From contig OZ037771.1 of NCBI GenBank assembly GCA_964035545.1, positions 8,108,408 to 8,172,407 on the forward strand: a stretch of 64,000 nt of DNA, given 5' to 3'. The notes below the pieces were generated by a model that made no database searches, had not been told where the DNA came from, and saw only the letters and a program-made list of their open reading frames with translations. Shown here piece by piece: positions 36,158-49,800 of this stretch. The stretch's first letter is position 1; the number at the start of each line of letters is the position of its first letter. Origin of the DNA: Bugula neritina (taxonomy: Eukaryota; Bryozoa; Gymnolaemata; Cheilostomatida; Bugulidae). A program made the translations under genes and the position numbers.

Positions 36158-37048
36158 TTATTTCATCTTCTCATATCTACATATCTTAGCTGTCACATTT
36201 CCTCCAATCAATGAGGGTTTCTAAAACACAATATATACTACTAATAAGTAAATATATAAACACTGCAGTGAGGTATAGAAAGTGGAAATACACCAACTCT
36301 TGCTAATGAAAAAATAGTATAAATTTATTTTCTGCTTCTATTTCAATAACAATCAGTTATGTATCTGTATAACATATAATCATAAGACTATACAGTATAA
36401 TTTTTTTATATAAGGATATAGGAATTACCTTGTTGACTGTGTAGGAGCTGGACATTTTAGTTTCAAGTTTTTGAATATTATCTGATATTGTTGATGGAGC
36501 TTTTGTGTTGATTTGGGGGCAGTTTTTTACTGTCTGAAACAAAAATGTATTTCCTCTTTTTAGAAAATTGAACGCAAACTATATAATACAACTAACAATG
36601 AAACCTATGAATGCACATTGAAGGATATACGTTGTTCACTGATTTTCAAAATTCTTCATCACCTTAGCAATGAATTTTAGTTACCTGAGTTAAAATAACT
36701 GTTTGTAGTTTTCTGAGTTGTAGTTTTGTTATTTGTTTATTACTAAACATTTTGTAGACAGCGTCCAACTCCTGGAGAATTTCCAGCTTTTCCTTCTGCA
36801 AGTGAAATATCACTGATTATTGAATCTATTCTATTTGCACTCAATACATTTCCTGTTTACATAATAGAAATATTCATAAATAAAATATATTCTATTTTTT
36901 CTACATCAATATTGTTTACTAAATTTGAAATCACAAGTCATAGCGTAATGCGTAACATTTTACTCACTGCTGATTTATTATGAATCACTCTCTTTGCCCA
37001 CATGACATCACCTTTACTAAACATGGAGAAATCGCATATACCATACAT
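36158..37048 (-). CDS. Unrecognised 119-aa protein, copy 4, intact
   Basis: Exons 36968-37048, 36685-36795, 36429-36533 and 36158-36220 join to 119 aa plus TAA. Lengths and phases match copies 2 and 3. Exon 3 is identical at the protein level to copy 2. It is the last recognisable piece of the array; homology ends at about 37,250, where a further upstream JmjC copy would be expected but is absent. Confidence 0.58.
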
Positions 37049-37250
37049 GACTAGCTTTTCAAGTAGAAATATTGTCTTGAGTAGCAAAATATCACATCCA
37101 ACTTGTTCGTCTGCTGTGAAGTTTGTAACTTTATGTCACGAGGTTATGAAGTCCATTGTTGAGTTTACAGTTTAAACCATTGTTGCATATATTGCCATAT
37201 ATGGACATTTTTAATCATTTAATTTTTATTTCTTAGGTGTTCATGTAAAA

Positions 37251-39003
37251 TATTTGTCAAATATTATTATTGGATTTAAATTTTGGAAAACAGCAAGCAA
37301 TTTTATTTTAATATATGTGTAACATCACAGATTAGTCTGCTATCCTTATTTCTAGTGCCTGTGATTTCAGAACTTCAAGAATTAGTGCAACCATGGAACA
37401 GGGTCTGCTATGAGAAAAATAAAGTAAAACTCTCGTGAGATTTCAATACACACAGTGACATAATCATGGAAGCTATAAGGAGACCTTATTTTATGGTATC
37501 CTGGTTAATTATTTTATGAAAACACTAAACGTATTATACCTATGCTCTTTAAGCAAATTATTATATAAATAATTAGTCTAATGTAAAAAAACATAAATAA
37601 AGCATTCTCTTTCGGAAGAAGTCCTATTACAGTAAATTGAACTTATATTATATCTTTGCTGTTACTGTGTCACAATATAGTGAGGGTAAACGAAGTGACA
37701 TTCACAGCAGGTATCTACAGGTATAATGTTAGACCGTATAATAATGCTAGCTACTCTAATATACATTCATGCAGATTTCAATGTCTCATTCCATTAAACT
37801 ATTTATGTTTTGTCAAAGATGGGGTTCAGGATTTTGAGGCATCTTGGGTGATCAAAAAGAAGCTGTTTAAATCAGCATTTAACTACACAACTTGTCTAAT
37901 TAATATGAACGAAGTTGATATCAATGACCTTTTATTGGATATATGTATATATGCTCTATATATACCGTATATACACTATAAGTCTGATGAAACATATATA
38001 AGCTGATACTATAAAGATAAAAATAAATTTTCTCAACTTCAGAATTAATTTTGAAAACAGTTGAATCCTTGATCAGAAATGGTTTGCTCTAATATAAAAA
38101 TAAATAGTGGAAAGATAATAGCAAGGCCAAGAAACCTATTTGATGAAACTTCTGCTGTAAAAAAATATAATCAATCAATTACTTCTCATTAGTTTTAGTG
38201 ACTAACAGCAACAACATTAGTAGTATAAACTTTATAATATATGGTCTACATTATACTGTATATGAATGTGAAGCATATCTAAATTAGCCTTGCAGTCATG
38301 CAGTGAAAATCCAATAGAATTCCTAGTTATATATAGAAACTTCCAGGTACAAAGTAGAAATTGGAAGAAAACAAAAGAACTTTTTAGGCAAACTTCTAAA
38401 ACTGATTAACCACATGAGTAATATATTAGAGTCAAAATAGTGAAAATAATTACTGTAGTTTTGAAGCGCTATTTTTAATAAATTAACCATTAATCCTGGC
38501 TAGCAGCATATGTAGAACAATTAGAAACACTCAGCCAATCAACACTCAAATGATATCAAGCAACAACCAATGAAATGGGCTTATCGCTGACTGCAACTTT
38601 TGCTATTAATATAATTAAAAATCAGATAGCCGTGACATAATAGTAATAAATAAATGCATCTCTCAATAGCAGCATCATACGCTTGTACTTTGTTTCTCGG
38701 TGTGAACAGCACATTATAGAATATAGATAGATCATTACTAAGCTATTAATGTACGAACACGGAGCATAATAAGAAATAAATTAGTACTATAGAGCAAAAC
38801 TGAAATTTGCAATTGATCGTTTAGTGAAAACTGATTAGAATGTTCACTACAAAAGAGTTTTTATCATCAGAATGTGTAGCCACTTTCTAAAACTTTGGTA
38901 ACCAACTGCAAAGCTCACACATATCACATAAAACATATTTGTATGGATAATCTAAGACCAAAGTTTGGAGATAAAACTAACAACTGCAACCATGGTGCGT
39001 AAC
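37251..39003. other. Intergenic, no gene seen
   Basis: AT-rich sequence between the array and the second RING gene. A 116-codon plus-strand ORF at 37,656-38,006 has no recognisable motif and no splice context that supports it. Confidence 0.5.
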
Positions 39004-42000
39004 TTATTTGATGCTGTAGAGATACAGTTTCTTGTCACCCCATCCAGGTAAAGCTAACACTTCACTTTTTAAGCTCACCAATCCATAGTTATTAGTTGGT
39101 AGTTTTGCATGACTCATCATTTTCAACAGTAAACCTGCAGAGAAAGAGAGTTGTCTTAAAACGAATCTGTAGTGTACAATATGCTTACATTTCAGGTTAA
39201 AGTACTGCAGTGGCAAAATATAAGTGCATGTTCGTTATAATGAGATAACAGAGATTTTAGTAATTTTTTTAAAGATGATGTACTACCTTTAGGAGAAATG
39301 ATGTAGAACAGTTTTAGATTTCTTGTAGAAACATAGATGAGTCCGTTGGAATCTGTACAGACACTGTATCCATCAGCCACGCCATCACATGTCCAGACTG
39401 TAGTCAGCTTTCCATTCTCTACTTTGTACTTCATCAGCTTATCTCCACCAACTCCTAGCAGATGGCCATCAGGTAGAAACTGCAGTCCAACCAGACACAC
39501 ATTGGGATGAATATTCTTTTTCTGTTTAGTGATGAAGTCATATAGATGATCAACTGTTCAGCATCTGGATGATCCACCACAACATATCTGTCAGAGACTG
39601 CCATTACTGCTGCAACAGTACTTGTTCTTTTAAACTGAAACAGTTGTTGTCTCTTTGTGATGTCACCAGCTAAGCACATGTCTACCTTAGACATGTCACC
39701 TTCTCTGTGTAGAATGAAGACATTCTGTGGAGTCTCAATCGCTCCTGTTACTCTTTTCTCACTTGTAATATATTCACTCGGCTCATTACCATATCTACTC
39801 AGTAACTGTACTCCATTACTAGTACCGATGAGTATGCCACCATCTTCTCTGTGATTGGCTGAATAGCATGCGCCATCTGTCTTGTGTTCAGATATGAATG
39901 TCAGTGAAGAAGGAACTGTTACTAGACTAACATTTAGCAGTCTACTTCTGTCTTGACCTGTAAGTTGTTATGGAGAATTATTCATACTGGGTTTTGAGTT
40001 TTTGCACTTAACGGTAAACCTCTGAAGCCATCTTTTTAGCTGTGTTTTTATAATACTGCAGCAGCTAACTGTCTTATTGCATCTGCTAAATTCACCTTAC
40101 AAGTTAGATATGTATTGAATGTGGGAAAGAAGGTAACATCAGTGCTGGAAAATTATAAACCATCTAAGAATAATGTTCTCCACTTTAGGTATGTGGCTCA
40201 AATAATATAACTTAAATGGTCCTCAAGCAGAGAAAAGACTAGGAGGTTAATCTAGTGTAATATAAGCATTCAGCTTATGGTCTATTAAAAAACAGCAGAA
40301 AAATATTTGTAGCTTTATGCAAAAAGACATCCGAAGTTCTGATTAATTCAAATTTAGTTTTACAGCGCTGTATGAACTTTGACAGCGTAGCATGAGACAA
40401 AAATTATGGCTTTTTCAAAAACTTTTACAGATAGAGGCTACACATAGATAAATAACTGTAGAGTGTAGACCCTTTGTATCAGCTTTTTAACAAAACAAGT
40501 AGGAGTAATTAACTGTTGTACATCAACATGCATAATTATTACAGTGAATACTGACTTGAGATATATAGAGTACATTGTTTTATGTTTTCTCACTAATCTG
40601 CTTTAAGTAAACAATTAGATTGTTGACAGATCATCTGATAATATGATCAATTGCTAGCAGGTGCCATATAAGATGGCTTCTCCACACACCAGCCTACTGA
40701 TAAAAAATGAATGAAATTTCACTGCATGAAGGACCTACCACAAAGAATGTATTGGGGGGAGTAGAAACTTACTTGCAAATGATATTAGCATTAAACTTTA
40801 CTGCTCGCCTACAGATGCTTGTTTCCATAGCTACGTTTTTGCTTTGCAGCAACAATATGACATTAGATATAAACACAGAAGGGGAAAATCAATTGCTAGA
40901 AAGCACATACGTAAACTTGAAACTCGAAAAGTGTGCTCATTAAATGGTAATTAGCCAATGAGATTCGCACCAACTTTCTTTACTGATCCTTTAGCATTTT
41001 GATGGCATGAAATGCACCTGATATTCGCGAACAGCTCATTTTTAGTCCAAGCAGATTTTTCCTAATATTTGTTGTCAAATAAAGACACCACACACCTGAC
41101 TCTATCAAAGCTGGTGAATCAGGGAGTTTAAAATCATCAAGTTCTATTGCTTCATATTTATTCACTTCTCTTGCTATTCGTCTTCTTTCTCTGATCTTTT
41201 CGGTCACATGACCATCTTTTAGCAGACGTGTCTCAGCTTGTATTTTCTCTAGCCCATTTTTCTTCAACATCAGCTTGTTATAGAAATCTTCAACCTGATT
41301 GGTCACTTTTCTTCTATGATTTGTAACTCTCTCTACCAGCTCTTGACTTTCACTGAATATTTTTTGTATCTAGAATCACAGTTTTTGAAGTAAATACATT
41401 GCGAGGAAGCCAATAAGTTTTCATAAAACTTTCAGCATCTGTATTTGCCATTTTGAAAAATCTTTAGGAATATCATCACAATTTTAACTTGTTTTCTAAT
41501 CAACACTTTATTAATAAAAGTTTGAACAGTTTACAGAATAGCGCGGCGGTTTATTTGCAATAATGAACACCTTTTGTGCAGTAAGAATGATCTACTTGAA
41601 TACCTACAAATGACTGTCTGATTTCAAAATATGGCTACCAATAGTACAATAACTGTTATGGTCACCTACCTATTACTTTAGGGCGCTTTCGGATTCCCTA
41701 CTCGTAGGGGTAACTGTAGGCCCTACGCGATGACCATTCGGCAACCATCACGGCGCAATTATTCGAGCAATTACAGTAATTTTACTCTAACATTGCGTCA
41801 TTTTTGTAAACGAGTGTAAGCAATAGAATAGGTAGTTACCCCTACGCGTACCCATCGATCAAAGTATTAGCCTCAGTAACTAATAACACACACTAAGATT
41901 TTAAAGCTACATTAGCGAAACTATTCGCAGAAAGAATGTTTGTTTTGTATAACTACCGCTCAACTGTTGTTTTCTCCAATGTACTTTTCTTTTATTATAC

Positions 42001-43979
42001 TAGCAGCTAATCTTTGGTATATAATCTAGTTCTTAAGCTGAATTATATTAATTACTCATCGATGGGGTACTCGACGGAGAGAAAGTGAGCAAATTCATCG
42101 ATGAGCCCAGTAGGCTACGCGTAGGGAATCCGAAAGCGCCCTTAATAAAATCATCAAAAGTGCTTTAAAGATAAAATTACATAATTATTTTTGTGGAAAC
42201 TTTACTTAGTATAAGAAACATGAATGTAAAGTTTGTTAATGAAATTATTTCTGTCAATTTAAAAAAAATATCGATGATATTAGTAACCTTGAATACCTAG
42301 ACAATTCCATAAATGTTTGGTTGATACACATATACAACAGCAAATTTGATAATTTGATAATTGCCAGTACTCACACTTTATAAAACACTCACAAATACTA
42401 CAATCATGTGTCACATAGAAAGCTCACCGTCTCATCTCTAACTTTCTCTATTCTCTTTATAACATCTGAGCATTTCTCCTCCTGAACATCAAGATCATTC
42501 CAGACTTTCTTGTCTAAAGCACAGATCTTGCTAATTTTTTCCCCGACTACTTTCAGTCCACTGGCCAGGTAACTATTTACTTCCCCTTTCAGCGTTGTGA
42601 GAGATTTAAAATCATGTTTTTCTTGATCTGAAATCACTATTTTAATGTGGAGTTCAGAAATTTTTCAACTAAATGGAAAATGTTGCAGAAAAAGTGTACG
42701 TATAAACCAATGGCATCTTTTTTTATCTTTTAACACCTCAAACCTTGTAAAAGCTACAAATTCTAAATCAATATTACTGTTGTAGGGATTGATGATTCTC
42801 AAACTAATTTAATTATTTCGAACCATTGTGGGTTTCAGATTAGTCATATTTTATTTAGTTCCATCTATGCTGTTAGGTATACATTACAATAATATTATTT
42901 TGCCGTAAAAAGCGTAAATTCTGTTACGTACTTTCGCAGTCATATCCATCAATCTCACACTCAAAGCAGATCAGTTTGTCACATTTCTTGCAAGCTCTCA
43001 CAAGAACCTCTTGATGATGTTCACATGTTGGTTTATGATAGGAAGCAGGTGATCTCTTGTAGACATCGATGTCCACTACCTTGTGAGAGTCACCATGGAG
43101 TGTTTTATGTGCCTATAGTTTAAAAGAATTGGTTTAAACTTTAGAAGTACACATTATGCATTGAGAAGCATTAGTAGACAAATTGAGATAGCCTAAGTTT
43201 TTTAATTTTATTATTAAATTTTGGTTTGAGGCGCGGTTGAAATTCTGGCAAGAACATAACCTTTCTTACTAAAATTATTTCACCTGTTGGTGACAAAAAC
43301 AGAATCTGTCTTTGCAAGTCACACAATAGCACATAGCTATTTGACCTTGACATCCGTGGGCTGTACAGCACAGGGAATCAGAGTCACCAGTCGCTATAGT
43401 AACCTTTGGTAAGACTTCAAACTCTAATGAGTCAAACACTTTCCTAGAAGGAAATAATTGCAGAATGTTCAAGTGTAAAAAGTAAATTGTTTCACTGTCA
43501 GACTCTAGCAAATTATAGAGCAAAAGTAAGTAATATGAACTATAAATTTATATGGTTTAGTATCATCAATATTTATCCAAGAGCAGCTAAAGAGTGGTCA
43601 ATGAAAAATATTAAACATGTTCTATAAGAAAAAAAAACAATATTTTTTATTTTTAATTTTAAAAGCTAGAGAACTTTATTGAATATTAAAGCTTAATATC
43701 ACTAGATGCTACTTTTTATAGGTCACCTGGAGGCCGCCAAAAGGGCAACGAACTACTTTTATGCCATATTAATTAAAATTAGTGCTTTAACAGACACCAT
43801 ATACATCATACTTACCCACAAGTAGGGCAGGTCACAGTTTTATCTTTATTGTAATGTCCTTGAATACAACTCAAACAGAATACATGTTGACAAGGCAGCT
43901 TTCTTGGATCTCTCATGTCATAATTCGTAGAGACACAATAACCACACTCATATCCTTCTGGTAGTTGCTGGGCAGCCAT
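39004..43979 (-). pseudogene. RING/B-box/coiled-coil paralogue with a 2-base frameshift
   Basis: Exons 43816-43979, 43284-43443, 42932-43112, 42428-42627, 41096-41369, 39287-39957 and 39004-39134 match the seven exons of the 10,931-14,554 gene in order, phase and nearly in length (exons 1, 3 and 7 are identical in length). The RING ligands C12, C15, C30, H32, C35, C38, C51 and C54 are all kept, as are both B-box-like clusters. Exon 6 is 671 bases where a frame-keeping length is 669: an extra AT at 39,540-39,544 (TAT-AT-GAC on the minus strand) shifts the frame in the propeller-like part and leads to an early stop. Everything after the shift is still well conserved in the other frame, so the change is recent or a sequencing error. 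If real, the product keeps RING, B-boxes and coil but loses about the last third. Confidence 0.82.
41681..42141. mobile_element. Harbinger-like MITE in an intron of the RING paralogue
   Basis: A 461-bp element with perfect 21-bp inverted ends (GGGCGCTTTCGGATTCCCTA...) flanked by TTA at 41,678-41,680 and 42,142-42,144. A 3-bp TTA duplication and GGG-starting ends fit PIF/Harbinger. It has no coding capacity and lies in the intron between exons 4 and 5. Confidence 0.8.
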
Positions 43980-46802
43980 CTTTTTGCAATTGCAAGTAAA
44001 AAATATTATAATAACTTATAGTTCATAATAACACAGATTAAATTATCACAATTATATTATTATAATATAGTAAGAATTGTTTTTCACAATAATATTATGT
44101 TGTGACTTAGTAATACGACAACAGCTTATTGCAAGCACTACTTGAGGGAATAACACAAATTATTCCTGCTGAGTGCAGCTCAAAAATTGTCTGGATGGCA
44201 TCTTATGACAATGCATGCCAGTTAAACAGTTTAACTGCAATAAGGTACCATTCAGCCTATTACTTTGTGTCATGCGTACAGTTTAAATAACTTGTGTGTG
44301 TGTGTGTGTGGGTGGTGTGCAGGCAGTGTGTGTAGAATCAAGAATGACACAAGCAAAAGGAATGGCATTAAAATAAGTTTCTCACCTACCTTCTGACTCA
44401 GAAAAAAATGAAGTTGTACTAGAGAAGCACGTGGTGGAGTGAACGCATCAGGGAAGTTTCATTTTATCAACTTTATAGCCTTTGTTCTCAGAAATATGAT
44501 ACAATATGCACTTCAATATTAAAATAGATCACAATATGTATATATGGAGACATGACTATATTAACCTTACATACTGCATTAAATGTTTAAGGTCACATTT
44601 CAAATACTGCTTTATATTGTCTATAAACATTTTTCCAGATGTTGGAACTGTTTTATATAAAAATAACAAAAAATGTGTTCTGTTATGATCAATATATCTA
44701 CATATGCCTCTAAGTGTATATCTCCAGAATATAATATGGCAAAACTATTATGCTGACATCTCAATTAAATTGGTGTCACTGCATTTGTGGAAGTGAGTGA
44801 GATATCTTTGGTGGACGAGTTTTGTCAAGCAATGCTGTTATTCATGCTCTTATACACTAAGACAGCTGCAGAACAAAAAATATACAACACTAAAAGTGAA
44901 ATGGAAAAACTGCATGGGCATATGCTCAGTAGTGTAGAAATTGTTTTTGCTGCCATGCAAGTTGAGACCTCGCTGGCCATTGAACAGCTGGTCTTCCAAT
45001 AAAAGGGCTGGTGTAATATGACATAGTTTTTACTACGCCATTAAAAGTTACTACCAGTTGATTCTGCAACACTTCACTCACTCTCAAACTATGGCTCCAA
45101 GTTTGACAGCATAGGTAACTTATTAAGAACTTTCACCATTGCAGTACCCATAACAAGCATGAGTTCATATTACCATACGAGTTTTTATATACACAAGTCA
45201 ACATACAGCACATGTGGTACATGTTTCATAAAACTTATGCTTGTATATACTGTTCCTATTTTTGCAAGAACCAATGCAGATGGAAACTGTTATTTCCAAT
45301 ATGGACCCTTGACTCTGGTGGTAGACAGGAGTGATTGGGACTTGATACTTTTTTTCCATTACCACAGCTGTTGGAAATTAAACCCATGACTCCTAATTTA
45401 ATTATTTCTGCATCCAATTATGAAGGGAAGTCGGCAGCACATTCCAAATACACATTGTTGCCTTTTTATGTTTCAGCATGTTGTTTTGGAAGTTGTCTTC
45501 CTGATAAAAGAACTTCATCAAAGGATAATCAATCTCACAGTGCTGCATTACAAGTGGAGAATTACTAGTTTTATAAGGTATTGCGGATAAGATATGCATA
45601 CCTGTGTAAATTTTCAGAAATAGCAGGTTTATTTTAGCTAATTGGAAATTATCTTTATACAGGTCTTTTACATATTGAAGTTTTTTCATCTCAAAATTAC
45701 TAAGAGGTCAATGTAACAGTCCCGTAGCACACTTTACTTACTTTTTAATAAATAAAATTCGAATTTATGCTAGGTATGCAAAATTCTAAGGAAATGCATT
45801 TCCAATCTCACTAGGAAACTATCATGAAAAAACCTTGATAACAGGTAAACATTTTCCTATTTATTCTACTAGATTGTTATTATTGTGAAAGCAAAGCTAA
45901 GGTCATTATCATTTACTTCAGCAATTGCTCTCCTACAGTCGGAATGCAACAAAATCATATGTCACATCTACAAAGGCTTGAATTAAATTTATCGCAATTA
46001 ATATGTATTGCAAATGAAGTATGGAAGAATTTGCTTGCCAGCCAGTGCAAGTGACTGGAAAAATGCAGATGGGAAGGGATCTACTGCAACAGAATCTCAG
46101 CTAAACCCTTATTAATGCATAGTAAACTCTCCAACAGGTATCACCACATGCCTAAACATGTTACCACACATCCAAACATGCCATTACATGCCCGAACATG
46201 CCTGAAAATGTCTTTACGGCTACTAGAAGGTTGTACATTGTACTACATGTCTGAACATGTCACTATATGTTATTAGTCTGCATTCATAACCTCTATTTAC
46301 TTACAGAAAAATAATTTGTTGTGTACAGTAATACAAGGTGATAAGAAATACCCTACATAGGCCATGTTGTTACATTAAATATTATTGAAAATAGCTATTA
46401 GTTCTATTTACAACATACACACTATTTACTCCTATATACAAAATACAGCATTTTATACCTCATCATTCAATATCAATGAAATAACTATTTCCATTTTCAC
46501 ATGCACAAAAACATCTTAATAATTTCAATAAAAATACTTCTGGGACACACGGCTATTAGTGTGACTTGCATATTGGTGGGGGATCTGTTAGTCTGGTAAT
46601 ATCAGACATTAAATAGAGTGAGAACTCCATTGTATAGACATAGGCCAACGCAACAGTATTTAGGTAAGTTACCAAGTATGCTATATGAGCTGAGATTTTA
46701 CTAACGAAAAGGAAGACAACTCTGACATGAGTGCACACTTCACACATGGAGATGAAAGCTTGCCCTGCAGCTGCCTATATCAAGAAAGAAAACTCTATCT
46801 AA
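43980..46802. other. Intergenic, no gene seen
   Basis: It separates the 5' end of the RING paralogue from the 3' end of INTS6. It contains a TG run (44,292-44,311), short ORFs without motifs (such as 44,787-45,002) and a weak ACATG-rich repeat near 46,140-46,260. Confidence 0.5.
44292..44311. repeat. TG dinucleotide microsatellite
   Basis: About ten TG units followed by GGTGG. Confidence 0.9.
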
Positions 46803-49800
46803 TCACACAGCCTGATGCTGATTGGATGGGCCGATTGTGGTTTTTAGATTATTGACTTCAGAGGTCTTTGTTGCTGCTGTAACTGTCTTTCCAATTTTGA
46901 TGTTCTTAGAAGTGTGTGAGCCCGGTTGAGATGTGCTGGCGTCTCCATTGTCTGTCTGTTCAGGTAAGACACCATTTGTGTGGGAAGAAGAACTCAAACT
47001 CTCCTTGTAGCTGGTCAGCCTGTCCATCATTGCCATTCTCTTGAATCTGTACGCTTCATATATCACACGATCCAGCACCATCTTCTTCTCTGCCACGTCT
47101 CCTTGCAGGTTGGATAACTGGCGGAAGAGCTCAGTGTAATCTGCCAAATCATAAGGTACAGAAAATCACATAAAAAAGACACACATTGCAGCTTAAGCAC
47201 TGCAAGTAGCTGAGGTAAGCGTATGACTAAATAAAATACTTCTTTGTACAGTAATAAGAATTCACAAGGCTATAGATATTGAATCATAACGATGAGCAGA
47301 AGTCTGAGAACAAGCAGCTGCCTTGCCAAGAGCTAAGGTACTGGAAAGAGTTTACCTGCAGGCTAAAACTACCACACGCTGTAAAGGGTTGCATGGACAA
47401 CTCTCTAGGCTCTCCCTCAAAAAGTTAAAACACAATAACTGGTCATCAATAGACTATCATATAACCATTAGTAATATACGGCAGCTAGGTATACACTAGT
47501 GCAGCTGTGTAGGGTTAAATAAGTATAACAACTTATCAACAACTGGTGGGTTATTTTAAATTATGCTAAATTGGTTATTTATGGCCGTTTCTATTGCAGA
47601 ATACTACATTCTTCCTCAGTAACGCCTTCTAAGCATGGAATGAGAATTACAGTAGTGCTGCAGACAACAGCAAATGCCTTAGCCAATATAGCAGTCTTAT
47701 TCACTCACTTTTACCAGGGCGTTTAACCTGGTTTAAAATGGTTCGGAGGAGATGGTTGTTATGAAGTTGAGCAGTGGAGGTGGGAGTGAGAGTTCTTGGT
47801 TTGGGGAGAGACAGGCCGGTCTGCTGCACTATCTTAGCTGTGAACTGTGTAGGTGCAGACGTGGTGGTAGTGTGTAGAGAAGCAGACGGTGGGCTCTGAT
47901 TGGACGCGCCAAGTATTCCATTCTGCTTCCCAACAATGCCATTCAGCTCCGTATCCTGTCACACAAACCGCTGAGCTCATACAAACGGCTCACTCATTGG
48001 ATAGCAACACTTTACAAAAACTGTGATAGAGAAAAATAACTGAGAAAATGCAAAGCAATTTATGCTTTATGGACAAAATGAAAACTTAATTATTTTACTC
48101 AAACCATACTTAAACATCAGAGGACAATTACTAATAGTTTGTGTGACATGGAGGCAACTATACTAACAACATAGAGCAGTTGCATCTCCTCCCAAATAAG
48201 ACTACTACACTTACCTGAAGCCCAACCTTCAAAATCGGCCTAGAATTATTTAACTTCGCCTTAACTAACCCACCCCCATCCCCCTCACCCTCGGCATTGC
48301 TAGCACCGGGAGAGCACGGAGGTACTGGAGAGAGAGGAGGTATTGGCGGGGTCGTTGGACGATTGCTTAGCGAAATATGTCTTGGCAGAGGGCCTGGTTT
48401 CCTCTTTTTTCTAGCAGGTGAAGATGGTGGGCAGTCTGTCGCCTCCCTCTTGGATCTCTTAGAACCACCGCTACCACCGGGAGACATGGCCATCCCGGGC
48501 ATTGCTTCATCTGCCTCATCTATCATCAGGTTCTATATAGAGAAGCAGATTATAAATAGACTGGAGCTTACTATAAATAGATTCTAACAACACACCACTC
48601 AATCACAGAGCACATACAAAACATCGGTGCCATTCCATCTCACAGACTGATGAAGCTAGTCTTCTACCAAACTGCTACATTATGATACCTCAAAGAGCAC
48701 ATGTGGGAAGCATCAAATTTATACACTAGAGATCAAGAGACTTGTACTTCTAGTGAGTAAGAGTGCGGGATGTTGATGGTGAACGTACCTTGTTGACCTT
48801 GAATGGGTTACCAAACGTGTGCATCCTTTCTGGCTGCGTATCCAGTTGACGGAGAGGAGGGTGGGCTTTGGCAAGGTACTCGTGGTACATGCCCATTCTC
48901 TGGATGGGAACCGAGTGTAGGTGCTCTGCAACAGCAACCGTGAAAACATGTATGTGCTTTAATAGTATGTGGGTCATTCTACTTAATTTAGTATACACTA
49001 TATATATCTAGTTTTTAGCTATTTTTTACAGTTCAGCTGCTCATGTATATGATTTCTTACATTAAACTGATGAAATATTAACTAATACAGCTGAATTAGC
49101 AAGGTTTTTTTTTCTAATTTGCTTCATTTTCTATGTTTTATCCTGACTTTTTAGTAAATTAGGGTGTGCAGGCATGATGCTTTGTTCATCATGCCTGCAC
49201 ACCCAAATTTACTAAAATATCAGGATAAAACATAGAAAATAAAGCAAAATTAGAAAAAAAAACCTTGCTAATTTAGCTGTATTTGTTAATATTTCATCAG
49301 TTTAATGTAAGAAATTATATACATTAGCAGCTAAACTGTGAAAAATAGCTAAAAGTTAGAGATATATAGTGTATACTAAATTAAGTAAAATGACCCACGT
49401 GTAACTATCACCACAGTCTGAATGAAAGAGAGTGAAGAGCAGAAAGTACTGGGTTTATAAGTCTATAATATTAGCTTATTTCGTGATAGCCAAAATATGT
49501 AAATGTACATAAGCAAACACAACAGAGAAAAACATAATGTAGCTTACACAGCTCTGAAAATACGATTAAAGCTATAATGATTCAACAAAAAGCTTTCCAT
49601 GCTCAAGTAATGTTCCAACAATAAATTTAATGGGTCTAAAATCTCTAAATGTATCAATGTAACAAAAAAGATAGGATTTGATTGGTCGACCATTGTTGGG
49701 CTTTGGACATACCATCTTTCAACAAGGAGCCGCCTGTTCCTTTGGGACGCAGTAAAAACGCCCGCAGTTTAGATATTTGAGATAAGAGATCCTTTCTGTC

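Larger units (their letters stand above)
16068..37250 (-). repeat. Tandem array of about four 5.1-6-kb gene-bearing units
   Basis: Landmarks recur in the same order and strand. The block containing AAAACTTTATTTGACAAA is at 19,198, 25,031, 30,140 and 35,738. JmjC exon 1 starts at 18,175, 24,013, 29,167 and 34,644. JmjC exon 4 (or its remnant) is at about 16,746, 22,738, 27,859 and 33,220. The 119-aa gene is at 19,618, 25,443, 30,550 and 36,158. The first unit is cut on the left at about 16,068 and homology stops on the right at about 37,250. Units differ by indels: a LINE fragment in units 1 and 4, a hAT-end-marked deletion near 27,480, loss of the stretch matching 31,736-32,866 from the others, and loss of exons 5-6 near 33,165. 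Confidence 0.92.

Noticed and set aside
44787-45002. 71-codon ORF, possible exon
   Set aside because: No splice context, no homologous copy in the window and no recognisable motif.
45290-45420. Possible second tRNA-like SINE
   Set aside because: A weak B-box-like string on the minus strand has no convincing A box at the right distance.
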